Assembly: GCA_003290165.1 (NCBI GenBank)
Contig: QNQO01000197.1
Location: 1 to 64,000 of the forward strand
From: Berberis thunbergii
Taxonomy: Eukaryota; Streptophyta; Magnoliopsida; Ranunculales; Berberidaceae
Direction: 5' to 3'
DNA: 64,000 bases
Shown here: positions 37,916-48,423 of the stretch, piece after piece
Numbering within the stretch: the stretch's first letter is position 1
Layout: each line of letters opens with the position of its first letter
Made by a program: the position numbers and the translations under genes
The notes under the pieces: generated by a model
The model's input: the letters and a program-made list of their open reading frames with translations, nothing else
What the model was told of the DNA's origin: nothing
Databases searched by the model: none

Positions 37916-40900
37916 TTTTTTTTTGTGCTATCAAATGACTTTTTATTACATCTTATAAGTTTTATTTCTAGAAAATAAAAATTTAAATGTGCCAAACTTA
38001 AACGAACAGAGGCAAAGTAATTAAACTTAAACTTAAACTCAATGTTTTGATAGAATATTTCAATGACAATCAATCAAACAAAGTAAATGATCCTAACTGA
38101 ACTATAAAAACCCAATCCAATATTTGGTTTTGGGGACTATGTTCAGCTCCAACTAAAGCATTAAGTCAATAGGCAAATCACAGTTTTGAATCAAAATTGA
38201 GTCAATAACAAAACCTCAATCTTTGTTTCTTTGGTTTCTTAGTAACCCAATTCACAATTCAACTAAATGGATGTTCTTATAAACTACTGATTTGAACTAA
38301 CCAAAGAAAATAAATGATCCCCGCAAACAATAAAAAGCACCTAAACAGCAATTGTATTCACATAAATAAGAAAACCCCTATTGCAGAGTGTCGCAGCAGC
38401 GTGTTCGCATGAAAGCCACTGCATCGCAGCAGCTCATAACACAGCACAGCAACAGGACACTCTGCGACGCAATATCGTCCATCAGCCTAACGCGTATCCA
38501 CCATCTCGCCACGACCTTACCACCAGTCCAGTCCGCAGCAACCAGTGCCCAGTCCTTCCAGCCCGCAACCTCTCCTTGCTCCGAAAAACAGAGGACACTC
38601 TATTTTACAGCAGAGTGCCCTGCCAGCACTCGGTTTCAAGACCTACCATTGCCCATTCTTGCTGCGTCTATTCTTACCCGTGACGTGTGTATACAGACTA
38701 CTTACCATGACCCCTTCTACTTGGAGTATTGTCTGTCTCATAGGTTCTAAAAGAGGCAACGAAACTCCAGGACAGCAAGCTCTTCTTCTGAAGGTTCTAT
38801 ATCAGCACCATATTCAACATCATCCTTGTATTGTTGCTCAGCAAGGGGACGTTTATATGTTTGCCAATGATCAGCTGGTACCTAGCAAAGAATCAAAACT
38901 TGATCAATATTAGATATGATGTTCTAGTTCAGAATCATTGAATGTGTATCCTACTCATAGAACTGAATGAAGAAAATAACATCCAACCAATTGTTGAAAG
39001 TCCCAGGATTGTTCAACTGGGATACATTTTATTTACAAATCAAAATACTACTAGATTCTTAATTGAAAAAATCTTCCCAACTAAACAGAAGAGTCGAACC
39101 GGTCCAAGTGCCAATATGTTAGATCAATCTAACAGAAGTTCAAGTTGTGTTTGCAGACCAGATAAGTAGTTTCAAGCACAGTCATGCTAGTCGCATAAGG
39201 TGTAGATCATAAGCTTCTCATCCAAAATCTTCTAATAAGATAATAGCTTCAGATATTAATATAATGGTTTAAAAAGATAAGGAAAATACTGATAAAAATG
39301 AAAGAAAGCGAAGAATGAAACAGAACAACTAAGAAAACCAACTCATCAACCATTTAAGCTAGCAGTCAGACTTTGACAAGAGCTTTAAAATCACTATGAA
39401 ACCAAAGCATATGAAACCAAATCAAAACATATGCCCGGAATGAATTAAAGAAACTATCCTAAAGAGGACATTTCTTTATCGAACTTTTTTTTTTCTATCA
39501 GCGTGCCTGATAGAACCATGTTTTAAAGTTTATTGATGTATCAAATAGGATACAAATATTAAGTTGTTAATGCTAGGGAGGTTACAAATTTCATTTACAG
39601 TCATGCATTGGCCCTAGCTTTGATAAGGGTCAGTACAAATGATTCTTTGGTACCACACCAATTACCATTTGGAGCTTATCCAAAAAAAAAGTAACAAAGA
39701 TTAGAACATGGGAAGACCAACCTCAAATTGACAATGTTGCGAAGATTAGAACACATAAAAAATGAGTATTAGTGTGCTAAACATCTATGGTTACTTGGAA
39801 GTATTCATACATTACTCTGTACACCACCTTAGAACCCCTACTAGTGTTTGGGAAACTCTGTACCATGAGAAACTCAATGAAGTTCATCTTGTTGCTTCTC
39901 ATAAACTAAATCTGTATCATGCATGCTATAGTATTCAATTGACAGTGTTGCGAAAATTACAACACATAAAAAAGAATCGACCAAGTTCCAATGAAGAGGT
40001 TACTAATGACATAGCATGCTAGTCATGATGCTATTTGAACTACACTTACGCAATTTGAATTGCAAGTCCCAGCTTAATTTGAATGCTTTGAACTGCAGTT
40101 CAAATTTCATGTACTTTAACTAGTATATGATCAATATAACTATGTTGAAACAAAATCAATGTTCAAAGAATCATTTAAAAACATTATTATTTAATAACAT
40201 TCTGAATATAAACTGCAGACCTCCACCATGGCTACATTTTCCACTTCCCGGCAGTATGATCCAGCTAAAAACTGACCCCCAAAATAGGTCCTTACTACAT
40301 CCTAACTCTGTCATTACAAACCACAGCCAAGAGACCACCAAACACCTCAAAGAAAACTCCAAACAGTCATCAAAACATAGCTCGAAACCAGAGCATTCTC
40401 TGTATTTTGTTGGGTATACATCTCTATTTTATATACTGAAAAAGCATCCCAAATCCCAAAACTTTACCAAGTAAGAGTATCTCATTGATAATAACTGAAA
40501 ACTTGTCATCATAGATTGCTAGCCTCTAAAGGTATTAACATCTTCAATAAAAACCATGTTATAAAACTGAACAAATAATGAGAAAGTGAACTGTAGAGAA
40601 TATTTAAAGAAGGGAACCACATCCAAATGGAGAAGCATGTAAGATCATGGTTAGAAAAAGTTTATCCCCTTAACTCCAAAGAAAAAATTTATCCCTTTAA
40701 CTAATAAAAAATTTATCTGCAATTAAATAACAAAAAACCATAAGCATAATTCAATTAGAACAAAAAGAACTGAAATAACCCATTTCATATAAAGTTCATA
40801 CCTTTCAAGCCCTTGCCTCACTCCATATGCTGTAACATTTTTATAGAATGCATCCCATATGCACTAACCAAACCAATTCAACAAGTCTTGAATCCTAACC

Positions 40901-40970
40901 ATTCAAAAAAGAAAACTAAGCAAATTTATTGAGCAATCAATACCAACAATCAAGGTCACCTGGATAGAAG
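37916..40970. other. CACTA-3 internal sequence, mostly without recognised genes
   Basis: Apart from a possible exon on the minus strand near 38744-38884, I see no supported gene. The plus-strand open frames at 38381-38913 overlap one another in three frames and lack family signal. Confidence 0.5.
38744..38884 (-). pseudogene. Unidentified exon-like fragment in CACTA-3
   Basis: On the minus strand, beginning near 38884, one frame reads VPADHWQTYKRPLAEQQYKD and then DVEYGADIEPSEEELAVLEF, ending at a stop. The composition is strongly protein-like and the orientation matches the other captured fragments. I cannot name the family. Confidence 0.4.
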
Positions 40971-40971
40971 A

Positions 40972-41285
40972 GTTATGAAAAACATATTTTCTATTTCATT
41001 TGCTACCTCTTTTGGATCAGCAAGCATGTTGACAATGGCTGTGTCAATAGCATCTTGGTTCTCAAGTCTTGAGGCTCTAGCTGCATGCAAGACAATAGTA
41101 TCTTTGTCCATGCCCAACACAATGTAATAATCATTCACATTAACTAGGCAAACAATAAATAAGTCGTGTACTTCTATCAGGTTTCGGTCAACAATGAGGC
41201 GATTTAGAGTAAGGGTTCCGATTTTGTCACCGCAGAGAACATCCATTCCTACCATTTCTTCAATTACAGTCATCCGCTTTGTGGT
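40972..41285 (-). pseudogene. Captured fragment of a plasma-membrane H+-ATPase (P3A-type)
   Basis: The minus strand encodes [20 protein letters not shown], then [17 protein letters not shown], and after an inserted stretch [20 protein letters not shown] followed by [15 protein letters not shown]. This is the phosphorylation loop and start of the nucleotide-binding domain of plant AHA-type proton pumps. The catalytic Asp of DKTGT is kept, but Thr is changed to Ile (DKIGT) and the preceding Ser to Gly. About 20 residues of extra sequence sit between the two conserved parts, probably unspliced intron. Membrane helices and the C-terminal regulatory domain are absent. Confidence 0.88.
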
Positions 41286-41639
41286 TTCACCCTTTTAAGA
41301 AAATACAGACACACATTTCAGATTAAAAGAAACCATTACGAAAACAAAGATATGCATTTCTTATGAAAAACACCCTTTAAGAAAATACAGATATAAATTT
41401 CACATCAAAAGTACCTACATATACAGATTTCTGAACATAACTAGGAGAAAATGACGCGGATGTCAATAATAAGATAGTGAAGGCACACACACTCACCGTC
41501 CTACAGTAGTTTGAGGTAAAAGGACATGAACCCAAATAATTGCAGAAGGAAGCTAAATGCCAGAAAAACACAAATGACAGTCAAAACAGAAAGTCCCAAC
41601 AACGTCAAAGAGAAGTTGGCATAGAATGAACAAGTTACC

Positions 41640-42025
41640 ATCTTAGACTTCTCCTGTTCAATCTCTTTCTTCTTCTGAATCTCACTATTAATTCTATCTG
41701 ATTCAGCCTAGCATTACTCTGAGCACTGAGGAGGAGACCCCAAAGCTCTTTCATGAACTTTCCAATATTTTTCTCCATGAATCCAGTAATCTGAATTTGA
41801 ACTTGCTTCCCATTAATCTCCTATATCAAACGGAATAGTCAACACCCACACAAGACACACACACTATAATTGAACCAAAACTAAGAAGAAAGAGAAGCTC
41901 ACCTTTCCATCTATAAGACCATATATTAAATTGATAAGAAATTCATCTTCAAACCCAAGAAGCTCAGTCATCCTATGTGCAATCCAAGCCTTGACGACAT
42001 CCATCTTTACTTTCGAAACATCCAC
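41640..42025 (-). pseudogene. Captured fragment of a PWI-domain splicing factor gene (SRRM1-like)
   Basis: Exon 41903-42025 gives VDVSKVKMDVVKAWIAHRMT and ELLGFEDEFLINLIYGLIDG K, and the next exon (from 41820 leftward) gives EINGKQVQIQITGFMEKNIG followed by KFMKELWGLLLSAQSNA. This is the PWI nucleic-acid-binding domain of SRRM1-type serine/arginine matrix proteins, with the KPWI core changed to KAWI. Splice sites GT-AG are intact between the two exons. The RS-rich remainder is missing; an RRRK tail near 41645 is a poor continuation. Confidence 0.85.
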
Positions 42026-42261
42026 CTACATAAACCCCATAAATAGAATACACTAATATAGAAACTTGTACCTTTGCAAAAAGTCTACAACTCCTTTTCT
42101 CTAAGGACATTTGAAGCCCATGGACTAGAATTTGAGCACGTAGGGAACCCAAAAAATTGTCCTATTCTTCTTTGCCTGTGTTTACATAAGCATAGATAAA
42201 TTGGGAAACAAGAAAATTGAATAAAGGATAGCAAACGAAGGTAAAGAGCAGAGAGTCATAC

Positions 42262-43143
42262 TATGTACTCAGTGACAAGAAGGAAAAGTAAGAATGCTTC
42301 TCCGATGACTATAGTCTGCCAGTTCCACTGTAATTGGAGTAAAGCATAAATTTTAGTAACTTGCAATCAAAACCCAAATTTGTTAATATATGTTATTAGA
42401 AAACAAGGAAATTTTAGGATTTGTGAGAGGTTATGATGGTTTACCCCATGATGTGTTGAATGAACGACATACTTCATTACAGAAACAATGTCACTTTTCT
42501 TTGTAAATTTTTTAATGCCCAAAAAACCTTTAAGCTGTTGAAGGGCAATCGTAATAGTTGTCCCACCCATAAACCCAACAATGGCTGCATGGGAAAGGAA
42601 ATCTATTAAGAACCCCTAATCTGAAACACATAAAAAACAATATTACTAGTACAGTGGTGAGACAGATCGCCAAGAAATAGCCAGGAAGACGGTTCCTAGA
42701 AAGACATAAGTTACCTGAGAAAGCCAAGTGCAGCTTGAGTGACACCGGCGAAGAAAGTAGCAGTAAATTTTTATTCTTTGAATTAAACAAAGTTATATAG
42801 CTACCTGAGGAATGCATAGACTTGCAATAGTGAGTCCCGCAATGAGATCTCCCTTAAATTTAGCTAGAGTGTAATGTCTCCCCCACTCAAGAATAGGAAA
42901 AATGGCCTGGATGCCAAGAATGAACTTTCTAGACTTTGGTTGGTCCTTGAAAGAACGCAAAGGGTCATCTGCGAAGAAAGCCTCCTTCAATGTGTTTTTT
43001 ACATCCTTCAACAAGTTTTGCTGAGAGGGTTTCCCAACCTTGTGGATATGCGGTGTTGGTGGTCCTTCTGCATGGCGATGTGAGGATGACATACTTCTCG
43101 CATCAATCTCCTTTGTGTTAAGTTTGTCCTTTGAACGAGCCAT
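42262..43143 (-). pseudogene. Captured 5' part of a group-3 sulfate transporter gene
   Basis: Exon 1 (42805-43143) starts with Met and includes KNTLKEAFFADDPLRSFKDQ, LGIQAIFPILEWGRHYTLAK and GDLIAGLTIASLCIPQ, the classic N-terminus of plant SULTR3 proteins. Later exons at 42715-42764 (TATFFAGVTQAALGFLR), 42445-42611 (ITIALQQLKGFLGIKKFTKK) and 42262-42327 (WNWQTIVIGEAFLLFLLVTE) follow. The exon or exons encoding the stretch after CIPQ are absent. The exon at 42445-42611 contains a frameshift near 42595, between LGVLN and the SHAAIVGFMGG region. The STAS domain and most helices are missing, so no transporter is made. Confidence 0.9.
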
Positions 43144-43945
43144 TGGAGAAGGTCACTGTCAAAGATGATCACAAATTCTTAAGTTCACCTGTAATGCAAC
43201 AAAACCAGAAAAATGTGATCAGATAAACCTATAATGCTGCATCCCACAACGATACATATATAATATCAAAATTAATTGTTAAAAGACTAATTGGCAAAAC
43301 CAACCAGGCCACTTTCAGTAATTTTGCGGCATTATCTTCTGTTGATGCACCATCGCTGCACAATAGGAAATGTATGGAAATGAATAAACTAGCAAAAAAA
43401 AATGTCTTTCAGGTAATATTCCATATGCATAAAGGATAGAGTTTACCTTATGTAAACAAAATATAGCAAAATTGATGCACATGCAGTGTCAGGACCAACC
43501 ATCCGAGGTTTAACCTAGAGATCTGCTAGGACAAAATGAACTCAAGTCAAATGATTGAACCATCTAGAATCAGCAACAGACCAGTTCGAGTTCCTAGCAA
43601 ATCCATGCTGCAAAAGAGGGTGAATTTGACGAAGATAAATTTAGGAACAAGAAACAAGGCTGTTTTTGAAAAAAAAAATTGTAAGCATAAACTGTAGAGT
43701 TTGTAAAGTAGATCGGCAAGAAGATCCATCAATGCACATACATATTCAAAATGTAAAATATCTATAAACCGAAGGCCATTAAGTGTTAATTAACTAGGTT
43801 ATAGTGTTGGTTATGCGCTAGTCAGTAATCATGCATCTATTAACTAGCGAGAATAGAAGTACAATGGTACTTCAAAAGCAAGGCCATATGAAGATCAGTA
43901 GAAACATTACAAGAGACTGGAAAAAAAATACAAAACCAACCATAC
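43144..43945. other. CACTA-3 spacer between captured fragments
   Basis: No gene is recognised. Part of it may be the 5' untranslated region of the SULTR3 gene or intron of the epimerase-like gene. Confidence 0.45.
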
Positions 43946-44548
43946 CTGTTGGATTGCACCAGGTCCAAACTATGGGAAATAATGTGGGACTCCTCCACTA
44001 ATTCACAATTAGAAAATGAAGTTAGTATCATTCATAACCATCTAGGGGCTTAAGAAATAATATTAGCAAAACTCAAAGAAAATAAGTTGAGGTCATGCGA
44101 GGACTAAAGCAAATAACCTAATGAGTTTCTGCCCATTAAATATGGCGTCCAGACGAACATAAAGCAAGTCCTTCCCACTTGGAACTTTCCATGATGTAAT
44201 GCACCCTCCAAATAAGTAAATCTCTGCCTCACTGGACACAAATGATGTGATCAACACTCCAAGTTTTTAGCATTATCACTATTAATTGTGTGAAGGAAAC
44301 AAATGCATGAAAAGTATGAAACTATTTCATTCGAATTGAAAGGTAAGACTCCAATGTGGTTGATCAAGAAATTCACAAAACCCATCATTACTTGAACAAA
44401 TTGAAGGTAAAGAATGTAAATTCAATACCTTCCACCAGCAGAATTCAAAACTACTTTGGGCAAGCTCCCAAGCCCTTCAGTGAGTTTGATTCCTTGAGCA
44501 GTCTTGGTGTTCGAACTCAAACTGGCAAATGTCACCACATTTTTTCTG
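43946..44548 (-). pseudogene. Captured 5' exons of a glucose-6-phosphate 1-epimerase-like gene
   Basis: Three minus-strand exons fit: 44429 to about 44540 (GIKLTEGLGSLPKVVLNSAG), 44118-44231 (SEAEIYLFGGCITSWKVPSG then KDLLYVRLDAIFNGQKLI) and 43946-43997 (SGGVPHYFP, then a TAG stop, then FGPGAIQQ). Phases agree across the junctions. The family (aldose 1-epimerase-like, YeaD type) interconverts anomers of hexose-6-phosphates. The in-frame TAG stands where a Gln (CAG) is normal, a one-base change. Only the N-terminal quarter is present and the catalytic His and Glu of the later part are missing. Confidence 0.8.
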
Positions 44549-45017
44549 AATTACAAAACCAATAGATCATTTAGCCAAACCCCATTATAGTAAACAGATC
44601 AAACAGACAAAAAATTACAACTTTTCATCGAAATCACATTGAATTACTCTAGATTAAAGAAATGCCAATAATAACTTGATTGAATTTAAATAGAGAGAAG
44701 AGGGTTTGGTCACCTTGTGCGTCATGGGCGATTGAAGGATGAGAGGTTTAGAGTCAAAGTAAAACCTTCAATGGGGGTGTAAAACCAGGCTTCATCATCA
44801 ACAATCTTCTTTGGGAGCGGATAAATTGATCCATTCGGGGGAAATTGATCCATTCGGAGAAATCTTCTTCTTCTCCTCTTCAGAAATCGAGCTGGAGAAA
44901 AGAAGAAAGTGAGTTCTAGGGTTTGCTTTGCTGAAAGAAGAAAAAAAATATGAAGAAGAGATCAACAAAGTGATCTAAAGAATAAGGAGATCTAAAGAAG
45001 AAGAAGGAGATCTTACC

Positions 45018-45075
45018 TTCTCTTATTCTTCTTATTCTTCTTCTTCTTCTTCTTCTTCTTCTTCTTCTTCTATCA
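45018..45075 (+). repeat. CTT trinucleotide microsatellite
   Basis: About 50 bp of TTC/CTT repeats (TTCTTCTTCTTCTTC...) lie in a larger pyrimidine-rich block (44990-45245) near the right end of CACTA-3. Arginine- or leucine-rich open frames here are artefacts of the repeat. Confidence 0.93.
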
Positions 45076-45342
45076 TCGTCTCCTTCATTCGTCCTTCTTC
45101 TTCCCTGCTTCAAGAGTCTGTTTTGTCCCTGCTTCTTCTTCTATCGTCCTCTCCTTCTTTCGTCCTTCTTCTTCTTCCCTGTTTTGTCCTTCTGCTTCTT
45201 CTTCTTCACTGCTTCTCCTTCTTTCGTCATTCTTCTTCTTTCGAGAATCTGTTTTTCATCAAATTTTTTCGCCAAAGTGCGAAAATCTCCATCCAAAGCG
45301 CGAAACCATTTTGGCCAAAGCGTGAAATTAAAAAAAAATTTA

Positions 45343-45549
45343 GCTACGGTTTCAAACCGTTGGCATGTTTAGCCACGGTTATAAACAGTTGGCAGTTATA
45401 GCCACGGTTTAAAACCGTAGCAACCCTTTTGGTGTAGTGTTTTTTTCCCACGATTTTATTTTTTGGCCACGATTTTTAGTCGTGGCAAATAAACCAACGG
45501 CTTAGAGCCGTGGCCACCTCCTCGTAGCTAAACAAGCCTTTTGGTGTAG
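45343..45549. repeat. Right subterminal array and duplicated terminus of CACTA-3
   Basis: Units such as TAGCCACGGTTTAAAACCGT lead to CCCTTTTGGTGTAGTG ending at 45439. After a further 110 bp with two more units (CACGATTTTTAGTCGTGG, CAACGGCTTAGAGCCGTGG), a second CCTTTTGGTGTAGTG ends at 45549. Only the outer one is followed by the target duplication CTC and by in-frame gypsy sequence. Confidence 0.88.
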
Positions 45550-46570
45550 TGCTCAAAGGTTATTTGGGACGCCCTCCAATCCTTTTGAAGCCAAATTTGG
45601 ATGAACGTTTGTTCTTATATCTCTCGACTTTTGACTATGTTGTTAGTTCGGTTCTCATCAAAGTGGTGGACAAAGTAGAATACCCAGTTTTCTTTATGAG
45701 CAAAAGCCTTATGATTACTGAGGCTCGGTATACTAGGGTGAAGAAATTGGCTTTCGCTTTAGTTTTCTCAGCTAGTAGACTTCGGTCGTACTTCCAGAGC
45801 CATCCAATCTCGATCTTAACTCATCTTCTGTTCTGAGACATGTTGCATAGAGCAGATAAAATTTATAGGATGGAGAAATGGGTAGTGGCTCTCGGTCCGT
45901 TTGACATCTTTTGCATTCCTAGAACGGTGGAAAAAAGTCAAGTTGTGGCCGACTTTCTGCCAGATTATCATGTTGATGACTTTTCATAGGTAACTAAGTT
46001 TGATTCTATTGAGATACCTTCAGTACCGAATGCCTCAGATTCATGGGATCCTCACCATGGGTGACGTCTGTTCACGAATGGCTTGGCTGGCTTAGATGCA
46101 TCTTAAACTGAGGCTATTTTGGTAACCTCGGATAACACTTTTTTTGAGTTGGTCATGTCTTTAGCATTCCCGACATCGAATGATGAGGTCGAGTATGAGG
46201 CACTTCTGGCGGGTTTGCGCATGCTCCCTCATTAGGGATTTCACAAGTACCTATTTTCATGTGATTGTCTTTTTATTGTCAGAATTTACCAGGAGAATGT
46301 TTGGCATGCTTGGACCGCACGACATATTACTTGGCCAAGGTCAGACAAGGTTTAGAAATTTTGAATGCACATATGTATCATATACCGAGAGTTGAGAAAA
46401 GACATGTCGATGCCCTTGGTTATATCCCGATTGCTATGGGAAACGTTGGTCGCATAACAGTTCAATTTGATACTTTGCATGAACCAAGCATTGAAGATTC
46501 AGAACATGAGATGGTTTCAATCAACATTATCATGGAAAAAGATCTGAGTTGTTGGATGACTCATTTGCTA
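45550..46570 (+). pseudogene. Gypsy A RNase H region (3' of CACTA-3)
   Basis: The frame at 45549-45836 reads LKGYLGRPPILLKPNLDERL and FVSS-like VSSVLIKVVDKVEYPVFFMS, then KSLMITEARYTRVKKLAFAL, the end of reverse transcriptase and the start of RNase H in plant gypsy elements. It continues in broken frames (LRPFDIFCIPR-like pieces near 45900, QVVADFL-like near 45950). It is the direct continuation of the piece ending at 37635. Confidence 0.8.
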
Positions 46571-46859
46571 GCGTAACTTGAAGAGGGCATAATTAGTAAG
46601 GATAGATGAGAAGCACAGATGGTGAAATAACAGTATAAGAGGTATCTCCTACATAGAGGATAGCTATATAGGTTTTGGCCGATGGAATGTTGCTCAAATC
46701 TGTAAGGAAAGGGTGGTTGAGATTTTAAATGAGATCCACAGTCAAATTTGTGAAAAATATACTGGAGGTCATTCTTTAGCAAACAAAGCTTGGTCTCGGG
46801 GTTATTATTGACCATATATGCAAGAGGATTCCAAGAGAATGTCTAAACATTGTGTTGTT

Positions 46860-47480
46860 TGTCAAAGGCATGCATGAACCATACACACTCACGGTGAGGA
46901 ATTGCATTCCATAGCCAACCCATGACCTTTACCCCTTTGGGGTTTGGACATTGTGGGCCCCGTGCCCATGGCCTCGGGCCACCGAGAATTTCTGCTAGTT
47001 GTTACAGATTATTTCTTCAAATGGGTGGAAGTCATCGCCTTGAAGAAGACAAAGGAGGAAAAAGTCATTATTTTTGTTTGGAACCAGATCAGTACACAAT
47101 TCAGCTTGCCCTTTGCCTTAATTTTAGACAACGAACAACAATTCTTGGGTCACAAATTTGTCGACTTCTGTGCCAAGCACAATGTTAAGTTATTACACTC
47201 GGCCCCATATATCCCCAAGGAAACGGACAGGCTGAGTCAACCAACAAAGCTATATTGAATAACATCAAGTGCTAACTAGAGGCTACTAAATCAAATGGCC
47301 CGAGAAATTTTTGGGGGTTTTGTGGATCTATAAGACCACTGTGAGAAGATCCACTGGGATTTCTCTGTTTGCGTTAACTTTCAGCATAGAGGCAATTATC
47401 CCGACTGAGAATGTTGTCTCTACATCTAGGCAACATCTATTCAGTTCAGAAAATGGATAATATTTTTGAAGCCTTTACTT
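46860..47480 (+). pseudogene. Gypsy A integrase remnant
   Basis: LDIVGPVPMASGHREFLLVV followed by TDYFFKWVEVIAL is the catalytic-core start of a gypsy integrase; the first catalytic Asp (LDIVGP) and second Asp (ILDNEQQFLG) are visible. An upstream HCVVCQRH-like zinc-binding piece near 46848-46872 is also visible. Stops occur after LSQPTKLY and later. The LTR of gypsy B begins at 47485. Confidence 0.78.
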
Positions 47481-47484
47481 TCGA

Positions 47485-48160
47485 TGATGATACATAAAAA
47501 CGGTCACATCCCTAAGCCATACTCGTTTCATGGTGATCTCGAGGGAAAACGGGCCCAAACGTCAGCCCAACACTGATCCAGCTAAAGCGATTCCAAGCCC
47601 GCCTAGTTTAGTCCGCCAGACGGACTCGAACTCTTACAGAACGCTAGGCCCACACGTCTCACAAGTATCCTCAATACTTGTAAGTTCTACTAAGGCAAGT
47701 ATCCCAAAGATCAGCTTCAGACGGGCAACTACAACAGCTCTTAGCCTCCAACTAGGAAGCAAATACCGGAGTACATTCCACAAAGGAAAACTCCCTTCTA
47801 AGGATTGCTCTTAGATTGGGAACTATCTCCCGCGTATCTAGGAGCACAAGGCTAACATGGAACTTCCCTCCTACAACACGACTCCTAATTAGATAAGGAT
47901 ATCCATGAAAATCTCCTTCCTAAACTACACCTTCGATGCCATGGTAAAACCAGGACTCCTGCACTATAAATAAGACATGAGGTTGGTAAGTTAAGGTACG
48001 CTACAAATTCCCTGTTTAAAGCATTACGCATTCCTCAAATCTCTGTCTGACTTTAGCATCGAAGTGCCATCGGCCACCATAATGGTGGTCTGTGGCTCAC
48101 GTGTGTTACTTGTGCATGTCAGTGGGATTAGGTCAAAGCAAGGAGAGGAAACCTGTATCA
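47485..48160 (+). mobile_element. 5' LTR of gypsy B
   Basis: The 676-bp segment starts TGATGATACATAAAAAC and ends CCTGTATCA. It corresponds end to end to the LTR at 15342-16019. A promoter-like CACTATAAATAAGACATGAG is near 47964. It is followed at once by a primer-binding site, so it is a 5' LTR. Confidence 0.88.
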
Positions 48161-48161
48161 G

Positions 48162-48181
48162 TTTGGTGTCGTCCATGGGGA
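48162..48181 (+). other. Primer-binding site of gypsy B
   Basis: TTTGGTGTCGTCCATGGGGA follows the LTR by one base. The position and the TTGGTGTCG core agree with the site in gypsy A. Confidence 0.7.
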
Positions 48182-48423
48182 CGACAAAGTTCTTAACTTT
48201 TCACTAGCATCGTCTCCATTCAAAACCCAGAAAGATGGTAGCCACTAGGTCACGCAACAACGAATAACAAAGGGACACATCAAACAATCAGGCTAACACT
48301 ACACCGCTGCTTTCAGCGGTTCCGATCATGCAAGAGCAGTAAACTCACGCCCTCGCGCCAACAACAGCAATGACGAACCCCATAATCGATATGTTATAAA
48401 TTCAAATACAACAGATCGCCAAG

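Larger units (their letters stand above)
37636..45549 (-). mobile_element. CACTA-3: complete non-autonomous Pack-CACTA with captured gene fragments
   Basis: It begins CACTACACAAAAAATGGCC and ends GCCTTTTGGTGTAGTG, with target duplication CTC at 37633-37635 and 45550-45552. Palindromic subterminal arrays occur at both ends (about 8 units left, about 5 right). There is no transposase gene. Instead at least four host-gene fragments with introns lie inside, all on the minus strand: an aldose-epimerase-like gene, SULTR3, a PWI-domain gene and a plasma-membrane H+-ATPase. If the right end is the functional 5' end, all would be read in the sense direction. The inserted site is the reverse transcriptase/RNase H junction of gypsy A. 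Confidence 0.93.
34809..47484 (+). mobile_element. Gypsy A: decayed Ty3/gypsy retrotransposon, split by CACTA-3
   Basis: The domain order gag, protease, reverse transcriptase, RNase H, integrase identifies Ty3/gypsy. CACTA-3 (37636-45549) interrupts the junction between the reverse transcriptase and RNase H parts. When the transposon and one CTC copy are ignored, the reading frame continues smoothly across the site. Gypsy B's LTR begins at 47485 within or just after A's integrase, so the rest of A and its 3' LTR are not seen. Stops and frameshifts are frequent; no product can be full length. Confidence 0.8.

Noticed and set aside
38381..38913. Three overlapping plus-strand open frames in CACTA-3
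   Set aside because: They overlap in different frames without family signal; part of the region is better read on the minus strand as an exon-like fragment.
44916..45401. Arg-rich and Leu/Ser-rich open frames
   Set aside because: They are translations of a CTT microsatellite.
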